Origin: Takifugu bimaculatus
Lineage: Eukaryota > Chordata > Actinopteri > Tetraodontiformes > Tetraodontidae
Direction of reading: 5' to 3'
Length of the DNA stretch: 64,000 bases
NCBI GenBank assembly: GCA_004026145.2
Contig: CP034990.1
Span: forward strand, 614,699 to 678,698
Shown here: in pieces, positions 24,201 through 36,527 of the stretch
Layout of the letters: every line of letters starts with the position of its first letter
Position numbering within the stretch: position 1 is the first letter of the stretch
Program-made: the position numbers and the translations under genes
The notes under the pieces: generated by a model
The model's input: only the letters and a program-made list of their open reading frames with translations
Database searches by the model: none
What the model was told of the DNA's origin: nothing

Positions 24201-25545
24201 GCTCCACACCAATAAAATTGTCATAATGTAGACTAGACAGCTTTACATGTTGAAGAGTGTGACCACGACCACACGGTGCCATTATCCCAAGTAGTGTTAG
24301 AAGTACTTCTTCACACACACGACCTGGTGACCTCAGCACCAAAGCCAATCCAGAAGCAGAGGGAGACAAATGAAACAACGGGAGGGTCGACACCAAAGAG
24401 CAAGGCTTGTGTTTGTCTGCCGGTCCAACGCCGGTCCAACGCCGTCTCACTTCCATTGATGGTTGTCAGTGGATTCTCCTGAACTGTTTTAGAGACAGCA
24501 GGACAACCTCCTCTAGCGCTGCCCAGGGTGCGTTTGACTGACAGCTCTGTCAGCAGCTCCGCATGAGACGCCCTGTTGTGGATATAGATTTATAAACTGG
24601 GCCGTGGCCACAACGGGTGGTTTGTCAGTGTGGAAGTCTGATGTTTTCACATCACATCTCAAGAGTGGCATCAACAAGGTGGCAGAGGAATGGCCGATTG
24701 TCTTCATGCCTCCAGAAAGGCGGTTTGACTGTAACGTTGCGCACACCACTACCGGAGCCAAGGTGATTTCATGGAAATGTGGGCACATTTTCTGTTTTGA
24801 AACCTTTAGTGAAAAGCTGATTTGCATATTAAAACTTAAACTAACATTTCACTAGTAAATAAATTCAATCCACTAAATGTTTACTATGGCAGGTCAAGCC
24901 TTTCTTATACTTTAATGCAAAAGGTCTCCTATAATGGTATATTACTTATGTAGCACAGTAATATAGACTTCTTATTTTGAACAGCTCCATCCTCCAATAA
25001 ATCATTTTCAGGCCTGAGGGAGAAAATGATTTGCTGATGAGAGGCCAGTGGGATTTTAGTCAAGCTCACAACAAGAATGAAGAGGTGACGAGGTCGTGTT
25101 GAGCGCAACCAAGTGTAAAAAAGAAGCATCTGAGAGTCTATGTTCACCATCAGACCTTGAAGTTTGGATGACCCGTGAGAGCGGTTCGACATATCAGGTC
25201 GTGTTTTTTAAGCTTGTCAAGGCTTGTGGCCATCAAACAATTTATATAGAGGACATTCATATTGTCAGTATGTGACAGCCTGATTCAAACTATTTCTTCT
25301 ACTAGAATTGAACAATGATAATCTACAAATGTTGTCAGCTAGTCTCAGAAGTATGATTAAGAAGAGTAATAATGACTAAGAAGAGTTGAATGTCACAGTG
25401 ACTTGCTGACATAATTCTGGCAAATAATGGGTGCCTAACCCATTTTCACATCCATATTCAACAATTTATACATTGAATTACATCATTAGCAAACCTTGAA
25501 ACCACCACCTTTACAATTGTCCCATTTCCCATTATACAATACACT
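21264..25545 (+). other. insyn1: insyn1 intron segment
   Basis: Nothing gene-like is seen. Minor features are a GGTGGGTGGGTGG stretch near 23674-23690, an 11-bp tandem duplication at 24420-24441 and an octamer ATTTGCAT at 24820-24827. The minus-strand frames of 100-125 codons at 23623-24456 overlap one another and show no domain. Confidence 0.7.
24420..24441 (+). repeat. 11-bp tandem duplication
   Basis: CCGGTCCAACG is present twice in direct succession and is followed by CCG, which begins a broken third copy. It is a small local duplication with no known role. Confidence 0.85.
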
Positions 25546-25558
25546 GAGAGAGAGAGAG

Positions 25559-25600
<42 letters not shown>
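25546..25600 (+). repeat. Compound (GA)n(GT)n microsatellite
   Basis: A GA run (25546-25562) passes directly into a GT run (25562-25600). It should be polymorphic. The ORF that crosses it is an artefact. Confidence 0.96.
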
Positions 25601-25601
<1 letters not shown>

Positions 25602-28600
25602 ATGTTCACCCAGATTATATGGTTTTGACCCATGAATGGAGGCCTGCTAAAAGACCACAGATTGGGATCTTGAGCTTTCTGATTCAGATAGCAAAGTCCA
25701 AAGTGCTCTAAAGACCTAGCACAAAAGCCCCCCCTTCCACTTTTACTGAGAGAGTAAAATAAGTATTGGCTAAAGCAGCCTTAATATAAAGGTTCTGAAA
25801 GACGGGGGTCTGGAGATTACAGGTCAGTGTCATCAATAGTGATAGATAGAGGTCATAAGAGGCATCTGATGTATTTCTAATGATACCTTTTTAAAACAGT
25901 ATATATTCATTGAATCTCTTCTTTGTAGCACAAAGAAAGTTAAACCAAGTTCTGTTTTCAGAACTCTTAGTGTTGCCATTCCAGCATGGCATTGGGCTGC
26001 GTTTGGTAGGTAATGATATATGAGTCCACAAAATAAAGGAAAATGGGAACACACTCCATTAAGATAAGCGCTGTAGGCCAAGGAAACCCAGAAATGCCAG
26101 TGGCATATTGATTGTGTGCCCTGTATTAACAGTGGGGTTAGCTGCCGCTCTCTCAGCTCAGACATTTCGCCCCTATCGCGGAAAAATGACCCTAACTTTT
26201 GAACACAGGCCAGCGACAGGCCTGAAAATGTCCTTTGTTTTGGACTTGAATCTGATTCTACAGTTTCATTTCAATCCACTGAAGAAATAAAACATATACT
26301 CTAATCCAACCTGAAGTGTTAAGCACCAGTGTTCAATGAAGTGAAACTAGCATCACAGATGCAGCCAAAACACACATTTCATGTGATGTTTGAACCACAG
26401 AGAAGGTGTAAAGTATCTTGTTGTTAATTAGAGGAGTGAATTTGTTGAGTTTATCATCTAAAGGCTTCAGTCTGCTCAAAGGAATTTGTGTCCTGTCAGG
26501 ATGTGTTTTCCTTAAAGCCACAAATTAGCACTTCAAGACGCTACAAAGACTGTGTTTCATGAGAATAATGAAAAAGCAGGTTTGCTTTGGAGTCCTTCTC
26601 CTGACAGGGAAATTGCTGAAGGCGAACAGGTATAGAATGTTAAGCTGATTCTTCGTTGAAGCCAACACTGACATTGACACAAATTATTTCAATAACAGAG
26701 ACCATCTGTAATATTAGAAGTGCGCCCAACAACAACTCCTTCATCTGCATTTTACCGGTATGTCTCGCTGGTTGCATCAATGGGGATTTGTAGGACTAAG
26801 TGACAGCAATGTCAACAGCCAGGAAACATCCAGGCAGCTGTCAAGGATGATACCTAAGTGATTAGCGCTAAGCCATATGGCGGAGTTGTCCGGCTATACG
26901 CCTCGATGACTCTGATCCTTCAGCCGACTCACGTTTGCTTTGTTTTCATCACAATCGCAATTAAATATCTGATGACACGACAAAGAGGATCTTCCGACGA
27001 GGAAGGAACGGTTGTTTCATTGGTGACTGTCAGTCACACCTGTTGTGTTTCAAATCTACAAATAGAGGAGCCGAGCTAACATGTTTGTGTGGTCACTAGT
27101 GGCAGGAAAAGACCGGTTCTGTGTTCCCATGACAGCTTCCGCGTTTTGGCTGTGAATCATCAACTTTCAAAGATGCTTTTTGATCTTTGTAAGAATCCAG
27201 CCCTTTTACAACCAGCGCTTTAAAACCATAAAATTGAAACAGAAATTGTGTCAAAAGCCAAAGAAAATAGAGGAATTCAAGTCAGCTTAATCCATTTTTT
27301 ATTACTTATGACTATAAGATAGTCAGACAGACACAATCCAACGATACTACCAATGCAACCTCCAGTGAAATTACAGTTAAATAAAATACCAGTTGATAGA
27401 AGCAGTTTTTATGTTTGATGCTGTTGTAAAGCATTTATGTGAGAAGTTGTTAAAGGAAATCAACTTCAAAAAAACTCCCACACAACAGAGCATAATTAGC
27501 ACAAAGTGCCAGAAAAGAAGTGTGGGGTTCTGAGAAGTCGTACTGAGCTGGTTCCCGGAATGTTGTTTCTGCCCAGCTGCTCTAGTTTCGACTCGACATC
27601 CCACCACACAAATGTGCGTTAGCCTGATTCAGGCACACTGAAATTCTCCGACAGAGACGTTGGTGAAACGTCTGTATGACTGGCCGGTGGTGGTGGGGTG
27701 GAGTGGGGGGGGGGCGTGACGGCGCTCACATTGGCAGCCTTTTTATTTCCTCACATGTGACCGGCCTGACCCGACATCGCTCAGGTCTAATCCCGGCGCT
27801 ATCTCGGCCAAACAGACGGACTGAGGGGCTCTGTAGCGTGGCACTTCCATCTTTTCCTGGTCATTACCGGCTCTAGGCCTCTCAACATGGATAGAAGCAA
27901 TGAAGGGGAACCTCAATAAATGATCACCGTGCTCTGCCAGCGCCAGCATGTGCGGCTAAAAGACAGGTTTCCCATTTTGCTCCCTCATTGATTGTATAAC
28001 CCCCCCATTCCGCATAATAATATAAATCTTCCGAATTTGCCACACAGCAGGTGAGCAAATCCGCACGATCTAATGAGTTAAACCTGGCTACGGAAGTGGT
28101 TGATTTCCGCACCCCGAATGAGTGCAAAAGGCCACCTCATCTAAAGCCCCAAAGGGATAAATGAGGCCTATTATGCGGTGAAGTTTGTAACGATGCTTTT
28201 GATTAGTGACTTGTCAGTATGTATTTGCCCGACGCTCATCACAGCGTTGTTTCGCACTTTAAGGCCTCCATAAAGATGACTGGGGCTTTTTTTGCGGAAA
28301 GATGAAAAAGCAGGGGGCATGCGCCTAATGAAGTTTCAGGCTTATAGGCCCTCTCATGACAGGATAATTATACCAAATGCTTCCAGCGAGTACTTCAAAG
28401 GACACTTCATCCCCGTGCCAACACCACACAACACATCTCAGCAATCAAGATGGCCTGACCTAAATCAGGTCCCCCTGGCTGGTCTGTGGTGTCCCACACC
28501 CTCGGATCAGCAGGACATCTGCAGGGAGAACAGCATCCGATTTACACCCTGGATTTAAGCCCTTCTGACGCGCTCGCACACTCGTACGACGCCGTGTACA

Positions 28601-31600
28601 CGAGGAAGTCGCATATTGATAGTGAAAACAGCAAAGAGCACAGTGGCGGCATGCAGGGTGCGTGCACACTCGGAGCCACGCGAGCAGCTGTCTCCTTGTG
28701 TCACCGCAGGGAAGTTTTGAATTTGTCCGCCCAGATGTGGCAGTTGAAGCAGAAAATACAGACGGAAACACATGAAAATATATATGAGGTCATTGAAGTT
28801 GCCACCAGTTGCGAAACAAGCTACTGAAGGTACACCTCAGAAATGTCACCGTTGAAATGGCTCCAGGCTCACGACCTCGCAACTCCGTGGGTTCCAACCC
28901 TCCCAGTTACAACACAACGTATCTTAGCGCTCCACTTCCGGCTCAGTCTCCATAAACAGGATTTCAAGCAGGCTTGTGAACTAATATGTGTCCTGCTCTC
29001 CAAATCTGCCCTAATCTTTCCTGTAATGTGGCCTGAGCTGTTCCGTCCATCCCGCTGTTCCCGATATTGAAAGATTCACATCCTTTGCACATTTTTTTTC
29101 TCATTTACTCAAAATCTAAAGTCGTCCTGAGCTGATTGAACGCGCTCACTTGTCATTAAACGTTTCGTTTCATATTGAGTGAAATGATGATTGATCACAG
29201 TTTTCGGAGCGATGCCACATTAAAACAAATGTGGTGAGCGTTTTATTTAGCCAGGCAGCGTTTTAGGTCTTTGCAGTAATTGCTGAGTCTTTAGAAATGG
29301 TAGCGAGCACTTGCAGCATGGGGGGAAAGCGGGAAATCTATTGTGACATGGTGAGAAAGAAATAACACTTAGATGTGTTTGAATGGCTCCACTGAACACG
29401 CTTGAGCTTTCCCCATGACCAAAAAAAAAAGAAAAAAGGCAGAGCTATGTTCTGGATTCTGCATAATTAACAAACAAGCACTGCAAACTTCTCTCAGCCT
29501 CCTCTGAAAATGACTCCTGGTAGAGCGGATGGCGCAGGAACAGATGGAGAGAGGCCACTTAAACACAGCGTAATGAAGCGATCCACAGAAATTTCACTCA
29601 TACAGTGTTTCAGATTAATCCAGTGGGGGAGGGTATGTCTCATTCATTTTCCAAGATTACACTCCATGAATTCTTTTACCTATGAGCACCGCAGACGCCG
29701 TATTTCTGCACCATTTTGATGTGTTGATAGAACCGAGAACATGGAAGATGGAACAAGCTCGAGGGTAAAAAAAAAAAGAACTCCCCCCTCAAAATAGACC
29801 AACTGAAAATGGTTGGAGTTGGACATTAGAGAAAAGGACCCTTGCGATAGCGGACAGCGTGGAATCTATTTCCCAAATCCCCACTCGGCTGGTGAAGAGG
29901 CTTCGCGGAGGTTCTTTTTTTCTTTAGTTTATTCTATTTTTTTCGCATTATCCTTGCCTGTCTTTTCCATCACTGCACCTTTCTGTCACAGACATGGCTC
30001 CAAGTGGCCTCCTTCACTCTGACCCTCAATTACCGGCCACAATCATCTCCGGCAGGTGTTGAGGTACAGTAATAAACACTCGCCACAATGCTGCCTCTCT
30101 TCTAAAGTGCCTCTGAGAGCTCCGAAATGACCGAGCTGGGCGATGATCGCCTGCCGTGACCACAGTTGACTCGGTGCCGCTGGCTGATCGTGTTCAGTGG
30201 GGGAAAAAAATTAAAATAACCAGGGAACCAGTTGTTGTTCTCTACAGACTGTGCACTGTGAACAAGAACATATGTGCTTTAGGTTAAAAAAAACCCTGCT
30301 CCTTCCTAATGATTCATGCAGAGATTCAGGTATATTGTTGTTATCATCAATTATAGTCCCCTTCACCAGACACCATGTGAAGAACATTTAGAGTAAATAA
30401 AGTTGTCAGCAGTAAAGCTGAGCAGGAGTGAAAGAGTCCAGATGAGATCCACGCTCACAATATATATTACTGCTAACTGGGTGGCAAATCGAGCCTTTTC
30501 AGTTCCTCGGATGTGCCGTCGCCGCTTCATAAAGTTTTCAGAGAGGCAGAACCCTTGAAGTCCGCGAGGGATTCATGAGCCGAGCTGAGGATGTTGGTCA
30601 GAGTTTTAATCTGCATTTTCCCCATTTTTAAGAAAAGAAAGGTCACAAAACACTTCTATTTATATTCACCCAGCATTTCAGCGACAAAAGAGGAAATGCC
30701 AGGCTTTGTTTGGAGCTGCTAGACCAACCACCTGGAGTCGATCTGCGTATTTTTAACCCGCATAATCACTGAGGCCACACTGAATGACAGTAAATATAAA
30801 CTGGCTAGCCTGTCAGGTATGAGCGCTGGGTAACTTGTACAATGTCTGCCTCATTCTGTGCCACCAAAAGAACGTCACTCACCCTCCTCTGGTGTCTATT
30901 TCACTGATGCACCGATACGATTCTGTCCCATTATAAATTCTTTCATTGTAAAGCCACATAATTACTTTTTCTTCTGTAGATATTCTCATGCTTTTCCGCT
31001 TATTTTAAACAGATTGTGTGCGTTGTTAATGACTGTCTCCTAATGTGCTCATTCACCCTTTGAGCAAAAGCAATCTGCTCCTCAAATTCACATTCCGGCT
31101 CTTTCATCACACATTCTCTGACTGCCAGGAACGGCAGAGACCACTGTTCATTTCTTGCTGCAGAGACCATGCTGCATTGTGACCTAGAAAGATTCAGTGG
31201 AACCCTTCGAGCTCAGAGACACTTATCAAGTTAAATTAGTCAACATACCGCAGGCTGGGGTCAGACCAACCAGCAGAGGAAGCTGGCAACACTCAAAATC
31301 CATTTTAAAGACATGGAAAATAAGCCAAGTCCTGAGAGTAACAACCACATTTGGGTGATGCTTTTCAGCTGGAATTTTTCTTTCTTCAAGCCTCCATTGA
31401 CGCTGCACAGCATGTCTCCTTTTGTGAATGCTAATTTACGCTTAAAATATCTCCCCCGGTAATTCACAAGCTAATGGCAAGCTTGTCAAATGTGTTTAAT
31501 CGAGAATCTCTCAAATCATTTATCTAATAAACGTCCTTTAAGTTGGTTAATGGAGTAAATAAAGCCATCAGATTTGGTCAGGGCCAGAGAAATGTCTTAC

Positions 31601-32247
31601 ATTAGCAACAGCATGAGTAAAACGTCAGCAAATCACCCCGCAAACACATTGAGTAATTCAAGGATTAGAGGATTCATGCAGCCCAATTCCCTCCGGGCAG
31701 ACTGCCAGTGGAGAATCGTGGTCCAGGTGCTTACGAGGTGTTTGCTGCCACCACCAGCAGATCTGCGGACGAGCTGGCTTGACAGATGACAGCGAGCGGC
31801 CTTACGCAACGCAGGTGGTGTGAATTAAAATGTAAAAATAAAAATGATGCAGGCCGGGGATGGGAAACTATCTTGCTACAAATGTGTGGCCGGTCCTCTC
31901 AAAGGCAATATTTCACATTAGAGCACTTTTCTGTTAAACCCCAAGAGTCATAATGGATAAGTGAAGAACTAATACCACCAATAACAATAATAATAATCAT
32001 CATCACATTCATAACAGTATAATATCCTTCTATATTTCTTTTGTTGTGACATCAAAGTGTGCCAGCAGAAAAAGGACCATCTTTATTAACAGCAGCGCTG
32101 AGGGTCAACACTGAACTAACCCTGAGTGTAATTTGCAGCAGTGCAGCGGCAATTTAGAGTCCCATTCTTTAGTTTATTGCGTTTACTTTTTTTTTTTTCA
32201 ATCGTAATGAATTCCACTCCAGCTTTGTTGTCGTAACTGCAAAGGTC
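25601..32247 (+). other. insyn1: insyn1 intron segment
   Basis: No exon or mobile element with clear ends is recognised. There is a 10-base G run near 27707-27716 and a short (AAT)n stretch near 31980-32000. The 113-codon frame at 28486-28827 lies in a locally GC-rich area without recognisable protein features. Intronic regulatory elements are possible but not identifiable from one sequence. Confidence 0.7.
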
Positions 32248-32457
32248 ATTTAAAGCAGTGGTCCCCAACCATCGGGCCACGGACTGGTACCTGTCCGTGG
32301 ATCAATTTGTACCGGGCCGCAAAAGAAATAATTAAATATTTGCGTTTTATTCATTAGCTGGGTCTGAATGATCTTTTATTTTGAAAAACATTTTGGGAAA
32401 TGACCGGATTCTCTTGGTTACATCTTAAGCGCCACAATTGAACCCACAAGCGAGCAA

Positions 32458-32740
32458 AATGAGTAAGAAACAGACGTCTTTTTTTAAAAAAAAAACAGCC
32501 CCAATTGAGAGATGGGAGAAGAGCACTCTTCCAAGAAAAAGAAAGCTTTTAACAGACAATATTATGAGTTCTACTGAAAATATGGATTTAACCCGGTAGG
32601 TGATTCCCGCATACGAATCCCACTCTGCGTAATTTGCGGCGACCGGCTTGCTAATGAGGCAATGAAGCTTTCAAAACTACTTCGCCACTTGGAGACCCAG
32701 CACCCTAGTTTAAAAGACAAGCCTGGAGTATTTTGAAAGG
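32458..32740 (+). pseudogene. Broken hAT transposase 5' part (BED zinc finger)
   Basis: An ATG at 32459 opens a Lys-rich frame (MSKKQTSFFKKKTAPIERWE) that stops within about 45 codons. In a shifted frame a BED-type zinc finger follows: PLCVICGDRLANEAMKLSKL, then LLRHLETQHPSL, with the Cys-x2-Cys and His-x4-His spacing of the finger visible. The frame ends at a TGA shortly after. Relatives are the ZBED5-like/Charlie transposases. Stops and frameshifts make it non-coding, and it lies wholly inside the 922-bp element. Confidence 0.75.
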
Positions 32741-32834
32741 GAAAAGAAACAGGAACACGATGGGCAGAAGAAGGGCCACCACATCAGTAAATGTGAACGC
32801 ACTGAGAGCATCGTAACTTGTGGTCCAGTATTCT

Positions 32835-33060
32835 GGATTAAAGTAATGGCAGAATACCCTGAAATCGCCACCACAGCACTAAAAGCCCGGTTGCCATTTC
32901 CGACATCCTATCTCTGTTAAGCAGGATTTTCTGTGGTGACAGCAACTAAAAAAAAAAAATGGAGTGGACTGGGCATAAGCAACACACTTCGGGTGTCATT
33001 GTCCCCCATCACTCCCAGATAGGATTGTCTCGTTGCAGAGTGTCGTTATGGTGAGTTAAA
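32835..33060 (+). pseudogene. Broken hAT transposase 3' part (C-terminal dimerisation region)
   Basis: The frame reads WIKVMAEYPEIATTALKARL and then PFPTSYLC, where hAT C-terminal dimerisation domains typically have a similar EYP...A..LLPFPTTYLCE.GFS pattern. A TAA replaces the codon after the Cys, and AGFSVVTATKKK continues after it. The catalytic core expected between the BED finger and this piece is missing, so the copy is an internally deleted derivative. Confidence 0.7.
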
Positions 33061-33185
33061 ATTTTCATGAAAATAAAATGTTCTTTCTTGCGACAGCTGG
33101 GGTTTAAGAGACCCCGGCCGCAGTAAAATTGTCAAGCGCTGACCGGTCCGCGGTCATAAAAAGGTTGGGGACCACTGATTTAAAG

Positions 33186-35599
33186 GATGCGGGAGATTTG
33201 TCCGCCTAAGCGTTCAACGCAGGCTTGAGGAGACGCTGACTTCATTCCAGAGTGGAAGATGATAGTCACCGTGATTCGGTAAAAATCCTGAGCTGTTTGG
33301 GAGCAAGGTGCCATGACGTCAGGTCCGTCAGACTGATGATGATGTGTGCACGCAAGCGCGCGTGCCTGTCTGCCTACAAATGCTTCCGATTAAATGGCCC
33401 AATTTGGAAAATGTCTTTTAGAGTCACATCACTACCATATTACAGCTTCTCCTGTCTTAACCTGAATGTGACAGAATAGAATCCCACACGTATGTGTGCA
33501 GTTCGTCCAAAAAGTGAGCCAAGTTGGCCAGAAAATGAAGCATTCCAGGAGCAGAGATAAGCCTTTGTGCTGTAAAACCATCCTCATTTGCAGCCATTAC
33601 AGCCAGAAAGAAGCAAAACACTGCAAATAATTATAGAGACAGAAAATCATTCCCCCCCCCCCCCCCCCCCCGACTCTCAGGATAAAACTACGCTGTTTGT
33701 GCGTTTCAGCAGCAATTACGTCGTACACAAGTTCTAAAAGACTTTTTAAAGTTCAAATCACTATGCTTAATTACTGAACTGTTTGGGGAAATATATCATT
33801 TACAAGCTGCGGGGACGCTGAGCATTTTTGCAGCACAATGGGCTGATGCCAAGAGCAGAACGTGCAGATTGAAGGAGCTAAACTGTCAAGTATAGAGGGC
33901 TCGGATTGTAGGTCCTGTCAGCAACCAGCCAAAATGCCACCTCTTCATCAAGGTCGCAACCCTGAGACTGTTGAGGTTATTCGTGAGGGAACGGCAAATT
34001 CAAATAATTCAACGTGAAACGAAGGTGGCTTTTTTTTGGTTCGTTTTGTCTTTTGGCACGGATAATCCAGATGGGATTGCAATGCACCTGATCAAACAAG
34101 GTCAGAAAGCACCGGCTCCGGCGTCCTGTCTGAACACATAAGCCTGTTTAGGTTCAATTGGTTCAGCCTGGAAACAACAAAACAAGGCCCCAATAGGAGA
34201 AGGCTCCTCCAGCTCTCCTCTTCCCTTCTGTCCCTCAGAGATGAACAACATTCTTTGATGAATCTCTCTTAACTTCAATGACAATATACATTTCCAGCGG
34301 ATATTTAATTTTGACTCCGGCTGCACGAAGCTAATTTACAGCACCCATCCGCAGGAGGCCAGAGGAAGAGGAAATAAAATAACAGCTTTATTAACCATCA
34401 GCAAACAATAAAGGCTTTATGGGGGAGAAGAAGCGTAATGAAAGTCGGTAAAGGCGAACTAGGATCTATTAGCAGCTGTGAATAAATAGAGATTGTTAAC
34501 ATTTCCTGTTGGTGGTAAATACATCAGCTCCAGAGCATCCAAAAAGTCCATTTACTGCTGTTTCAGAAAAGCTGTTGGGTGGATTTTGTGTCACAGAGCG
34601 TTTTATAATTGTATTTTGTAAACTTTTGCTGTCTTGGAGTGTTTGAAACTGCAGTTTAGTGCTTTCAGATGTGTGGATAAAGATTTGAATGCATTTGCAG
34701 TGATATATCTAAAAATTGTGGTGCAGTAATGAAAGTCCTGCGAACGGGAAAGCTCCTGTGGAGATGTGCTGCAAGCACATGTTTTGTTTTTTGTTTTCAC
34801 TGCTCTATCAAATAGGACGAGCACGTCCTTATTGCCATGTTTTAAGTTGTTTACAACCAAAGCTTCTCCTCCGTTCTGCAGTTGGCTCTTTCACCACTGG
34901 CAGGAATGACCCCCAGTTTTTAGCTTTATCCTCTCGTCACTTTGGAGGACGTTAATACTCGTAAACTGTTGGAGTGTCTTTGCAAGGATGGTGCCAATGA
35001 AGGAGTCAATGACAGCTCCCGATGTGAAGATCAGCACTGCAATTCCCGACCCTAAAATTAGCATGTCAATCCGTCTTGAAGGAAATACCCAACCAGACCC
35101 CTTGGAGCGTTTGATGGACAAGTGACACTTCAGTTGTTACTCTGTGCCACTAATGAATGTGGGCAGGTTGTAAAGAGCTTTTAGGAGCCAGCGTGGTTGT
35201 GAGAAGTTGTCTCATAATTGGCGTGCTTCAATTGGAGGTTCGCAGGTAACAAAGCTGGAGACACACAAAAGTGCTATCAGCCCAAAATAAAGTCTCTGTT
35301 GAGCACAGCGTAGTACAGAATCACCTTAATTATCATTCCAAGAAAAAATATAGTACATCCAAATATGCTCGTGTTACCCAGCCAAGAGCAATGCTAGATC
35401 CAGCTCCGCAGCACACTGTCCAGTGATTATTTTTAACTTCTGAGCAGCAGCACAAAATAAGCTGAATCTTTTCTTTGCGCTGTGTGTGCTCCACTTTTAT
35501 AAATCTGATTTGGCGCTCCAGCTTGGAGGCTCCACTTATCACACAAGCTGATGATACATAGAACTCTGCCAATTAACACGGATCTTGAGAGAACCACTA
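33186..35599 (+). other. insyn1: insyn1 intron, 3' part
   Basis: No exon is seen. A 20-base C run lies at 33652-33671. ORFs are short and lack recognisable motifs. The segment leads into a trinucleotide-like low-complexity block at 35600-35708. Confidence 0.7.
33652..33671. repeat. Poly-C run (20 C)
   Basis: This is an uninterrupted C homopolymer in the intron. It is G-quadruplex-capable on the minus strand and error-prone in sequencing. Confidence 0.95.
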
Positions 35600-35708
35600 T
35601 AACAACAAAAATAAGAACAACAACAATAAGAACAATAACAATAAGAACAATAACCATTATTATTATCATTATTATAATTATTATTGTTGTTGTTGTTGTT
35701 GTTGTTAT
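35600..35708. repeat. Trinucleotide-like low-complexity block forming an inverted repeat
   Basis: The left half (about 35600-35654) is built from AAC, AAT and AAG units on the + strand. The right half (about 35655-35708) is ATT units followed by seven or so GTT units. The halves are largely complementary, so the transcript or single strand could fold into a long A/U-rich hairpin about 210 bases before the exon 2 acceptor. ORFs with Ile, Asn or Val runs across it are artefacts. Confidence 0.85.
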
Positions 35709-35921
35709 CAACTTCATACATGGAGAAGTGACCTCATGTCCTTTCTGGAGGAATCCAGGGGATTATTGAGTCAAGTCATGTTGGTAATCCCTTTGAACCA
35801 AATCTCATGGCAATCTTTTTATTAATCCATCGCTAAAATATGCAGGACTAAAGCTCGTGGAGCACGCACAGACTGACAACTTTTCATTTAAATCTCTTGC
35901 CCTCTTTCTCTTCTGCCACAG
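35709..35921 (+). other. insyn1: insyn1 intron end with splice acceptor
   Basis: This is the last intron segment. A polypyrimidine stretch at about 35895-35915 (CTCTTGCCCTCTTTCTCTTC) leads to CCACAG with AG at 35920-35921. The acceptor is strong, and it gives a phase-0 junction with the donor at 1619. Confidence 0.9.
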
Positions 35922-36527
35922 GTGGTGGGTCAGATCGATAAACTAACGTCCGACTTTGACTTCGACCTGGACCAAGATGACTGGACGGTGGCCACAGCCA
36001 GCAGCACATCCAGCAGTGAGCGTGGGTTGGGAGAAGCTTTCCGACTGGACTTCCTCAATGCTGATGTGCTCTCTGACAGCTGGGAGTTCTGCAGCTACCT
36101 GGAAGCAGCCGGCGCCGCCTCACGCAGGCCTGGCGAGCATTCGGGAGACCTGCGGCCAGATCTGGGCCATGGGACCATCCCCACCCAGACACAGACTCCC
36201 ACTCCGCCACCCACCACTGCCTCGGTTTACTCCCAGATGAATGGCGGGCTGCCGATTCCCAACGGGCCGCGCATTATTACTCCTGACTCATCCAGTGAAG
36301 AGGCCAGTAGCTCCACGCACAGCCACAAGACGTCCCGTACTTCTGGCACAAGAGAAAGAGTTCGCTTCAGCGACAAAATCCTGTACCACGCCCTGTGCTG
36401 TGACGACGACGAGGAGGAGGAGCAAGAAGAGTTTCAAGAGGACAAAAGTGGCTGTGCTACCCCCGATAGCGATAGCGAACCGGACTCTCCTGACAAGCTC
36501 GCTTGCTCCCAAACGTTCTTCCTCTGA
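35922..36527 (+). CDS. insyn1: insyn1 coding exon 2, up to the in-frame stop
   Basis: This exon encodes residues 49-249 in the frame set by splicing. Landmarks are: the end of the coiled coil (VVGQIDKLTSDFDF, 49-62); acidic DLDQDDW (63-69); the conserved block LNADVLSDSWEFCSYLE (93-109); a Pro/Thr-rich linker (about 134-147); MNGGLPIPNGPRIITPDSSS (154-173); the highly conserved RERVRFSDKILYHALCC (192-208); a Glu/Asp run (209-221); and PDSDSEPDSPDKL (229-241). INSYN1 orthologues share all of these blocks. The frame then reads CSQTFFL and stops at TGA 36525-36527, losing the family's conserved C-terminal tail, which is present just downstream in another frame (36505-36741). The read as given is therefore truncated by a frameshift. 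The function inferred for the intact protein is inhibitory postsynaptic scaffolding with gephyrin. Confidence 0.93.
   Translation: MVGQIDKLTSDFDFDLDQDDWTVATASSTSSSERGLGEAFRLDFLNADVLSDSWEFCSYLEAAGAASRRPGEHSGDLRPDLGHGTIPTQTQTPTPPPTTASVYSQMNGGLPIPNGPRIITPDSSSEEASSSTHSHKTSRTSGTRERVRFSDKILYHALCCDDDEEEEQEEFQEDKSGCATPDSDSEPDSPDKLACSQTFFL

Larger units (their letters stand above)
32248..33185 (+). mobile_element. Non-autonomous hAT (Charlie-like, BED-finger) DNA transposon with target-site duplication
   Basis: The element body is 32256-33177 (922 bp). It begins CAGTGGTCCCCAACC and ends with the near-perfect inverted counterpart GGTTGGGGACCACTG. An 8-bp direct repeat ATTTAAAG flanks it exactly (32248-32255 and 33178-33185), and 8 bp is the duplication length made by hAT transposases. 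The GGGCC/CCGG-rich subterminal sequence (GGACTGGTACC at the left, GACCGGTCCGCGG at the right) matches the well-known vertebrate hAT-Charlie/ZBED-type ends. Inside are remnants of a transposase gene on the + strand, separated by an internal deletion. The identical duplication suggests a fairly young insertion. Confidence 0.9.

Noticed and set aside
35956..36240. Second open frame across insyn1 exon 2
   Set aside because: Shadow frame of the confirmed coding sequence, with no recognised motif.
36447..36497. A mini-intron that would join both insyn1 frames
   Set aside because: GT and AG dinucleotides exist, but the distance (about 50 bases) is too short for a vertebrate intron, and it would remove the conserved-looking acidic PDSDSEPDS segment.
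36241..36500. Open plus-strand frame before the insyn1 tail
   Set aside because: Upstream of about 36500 this frame is only the shadow of the true insyn1 frame; only its part after 36505 carries family motifs.
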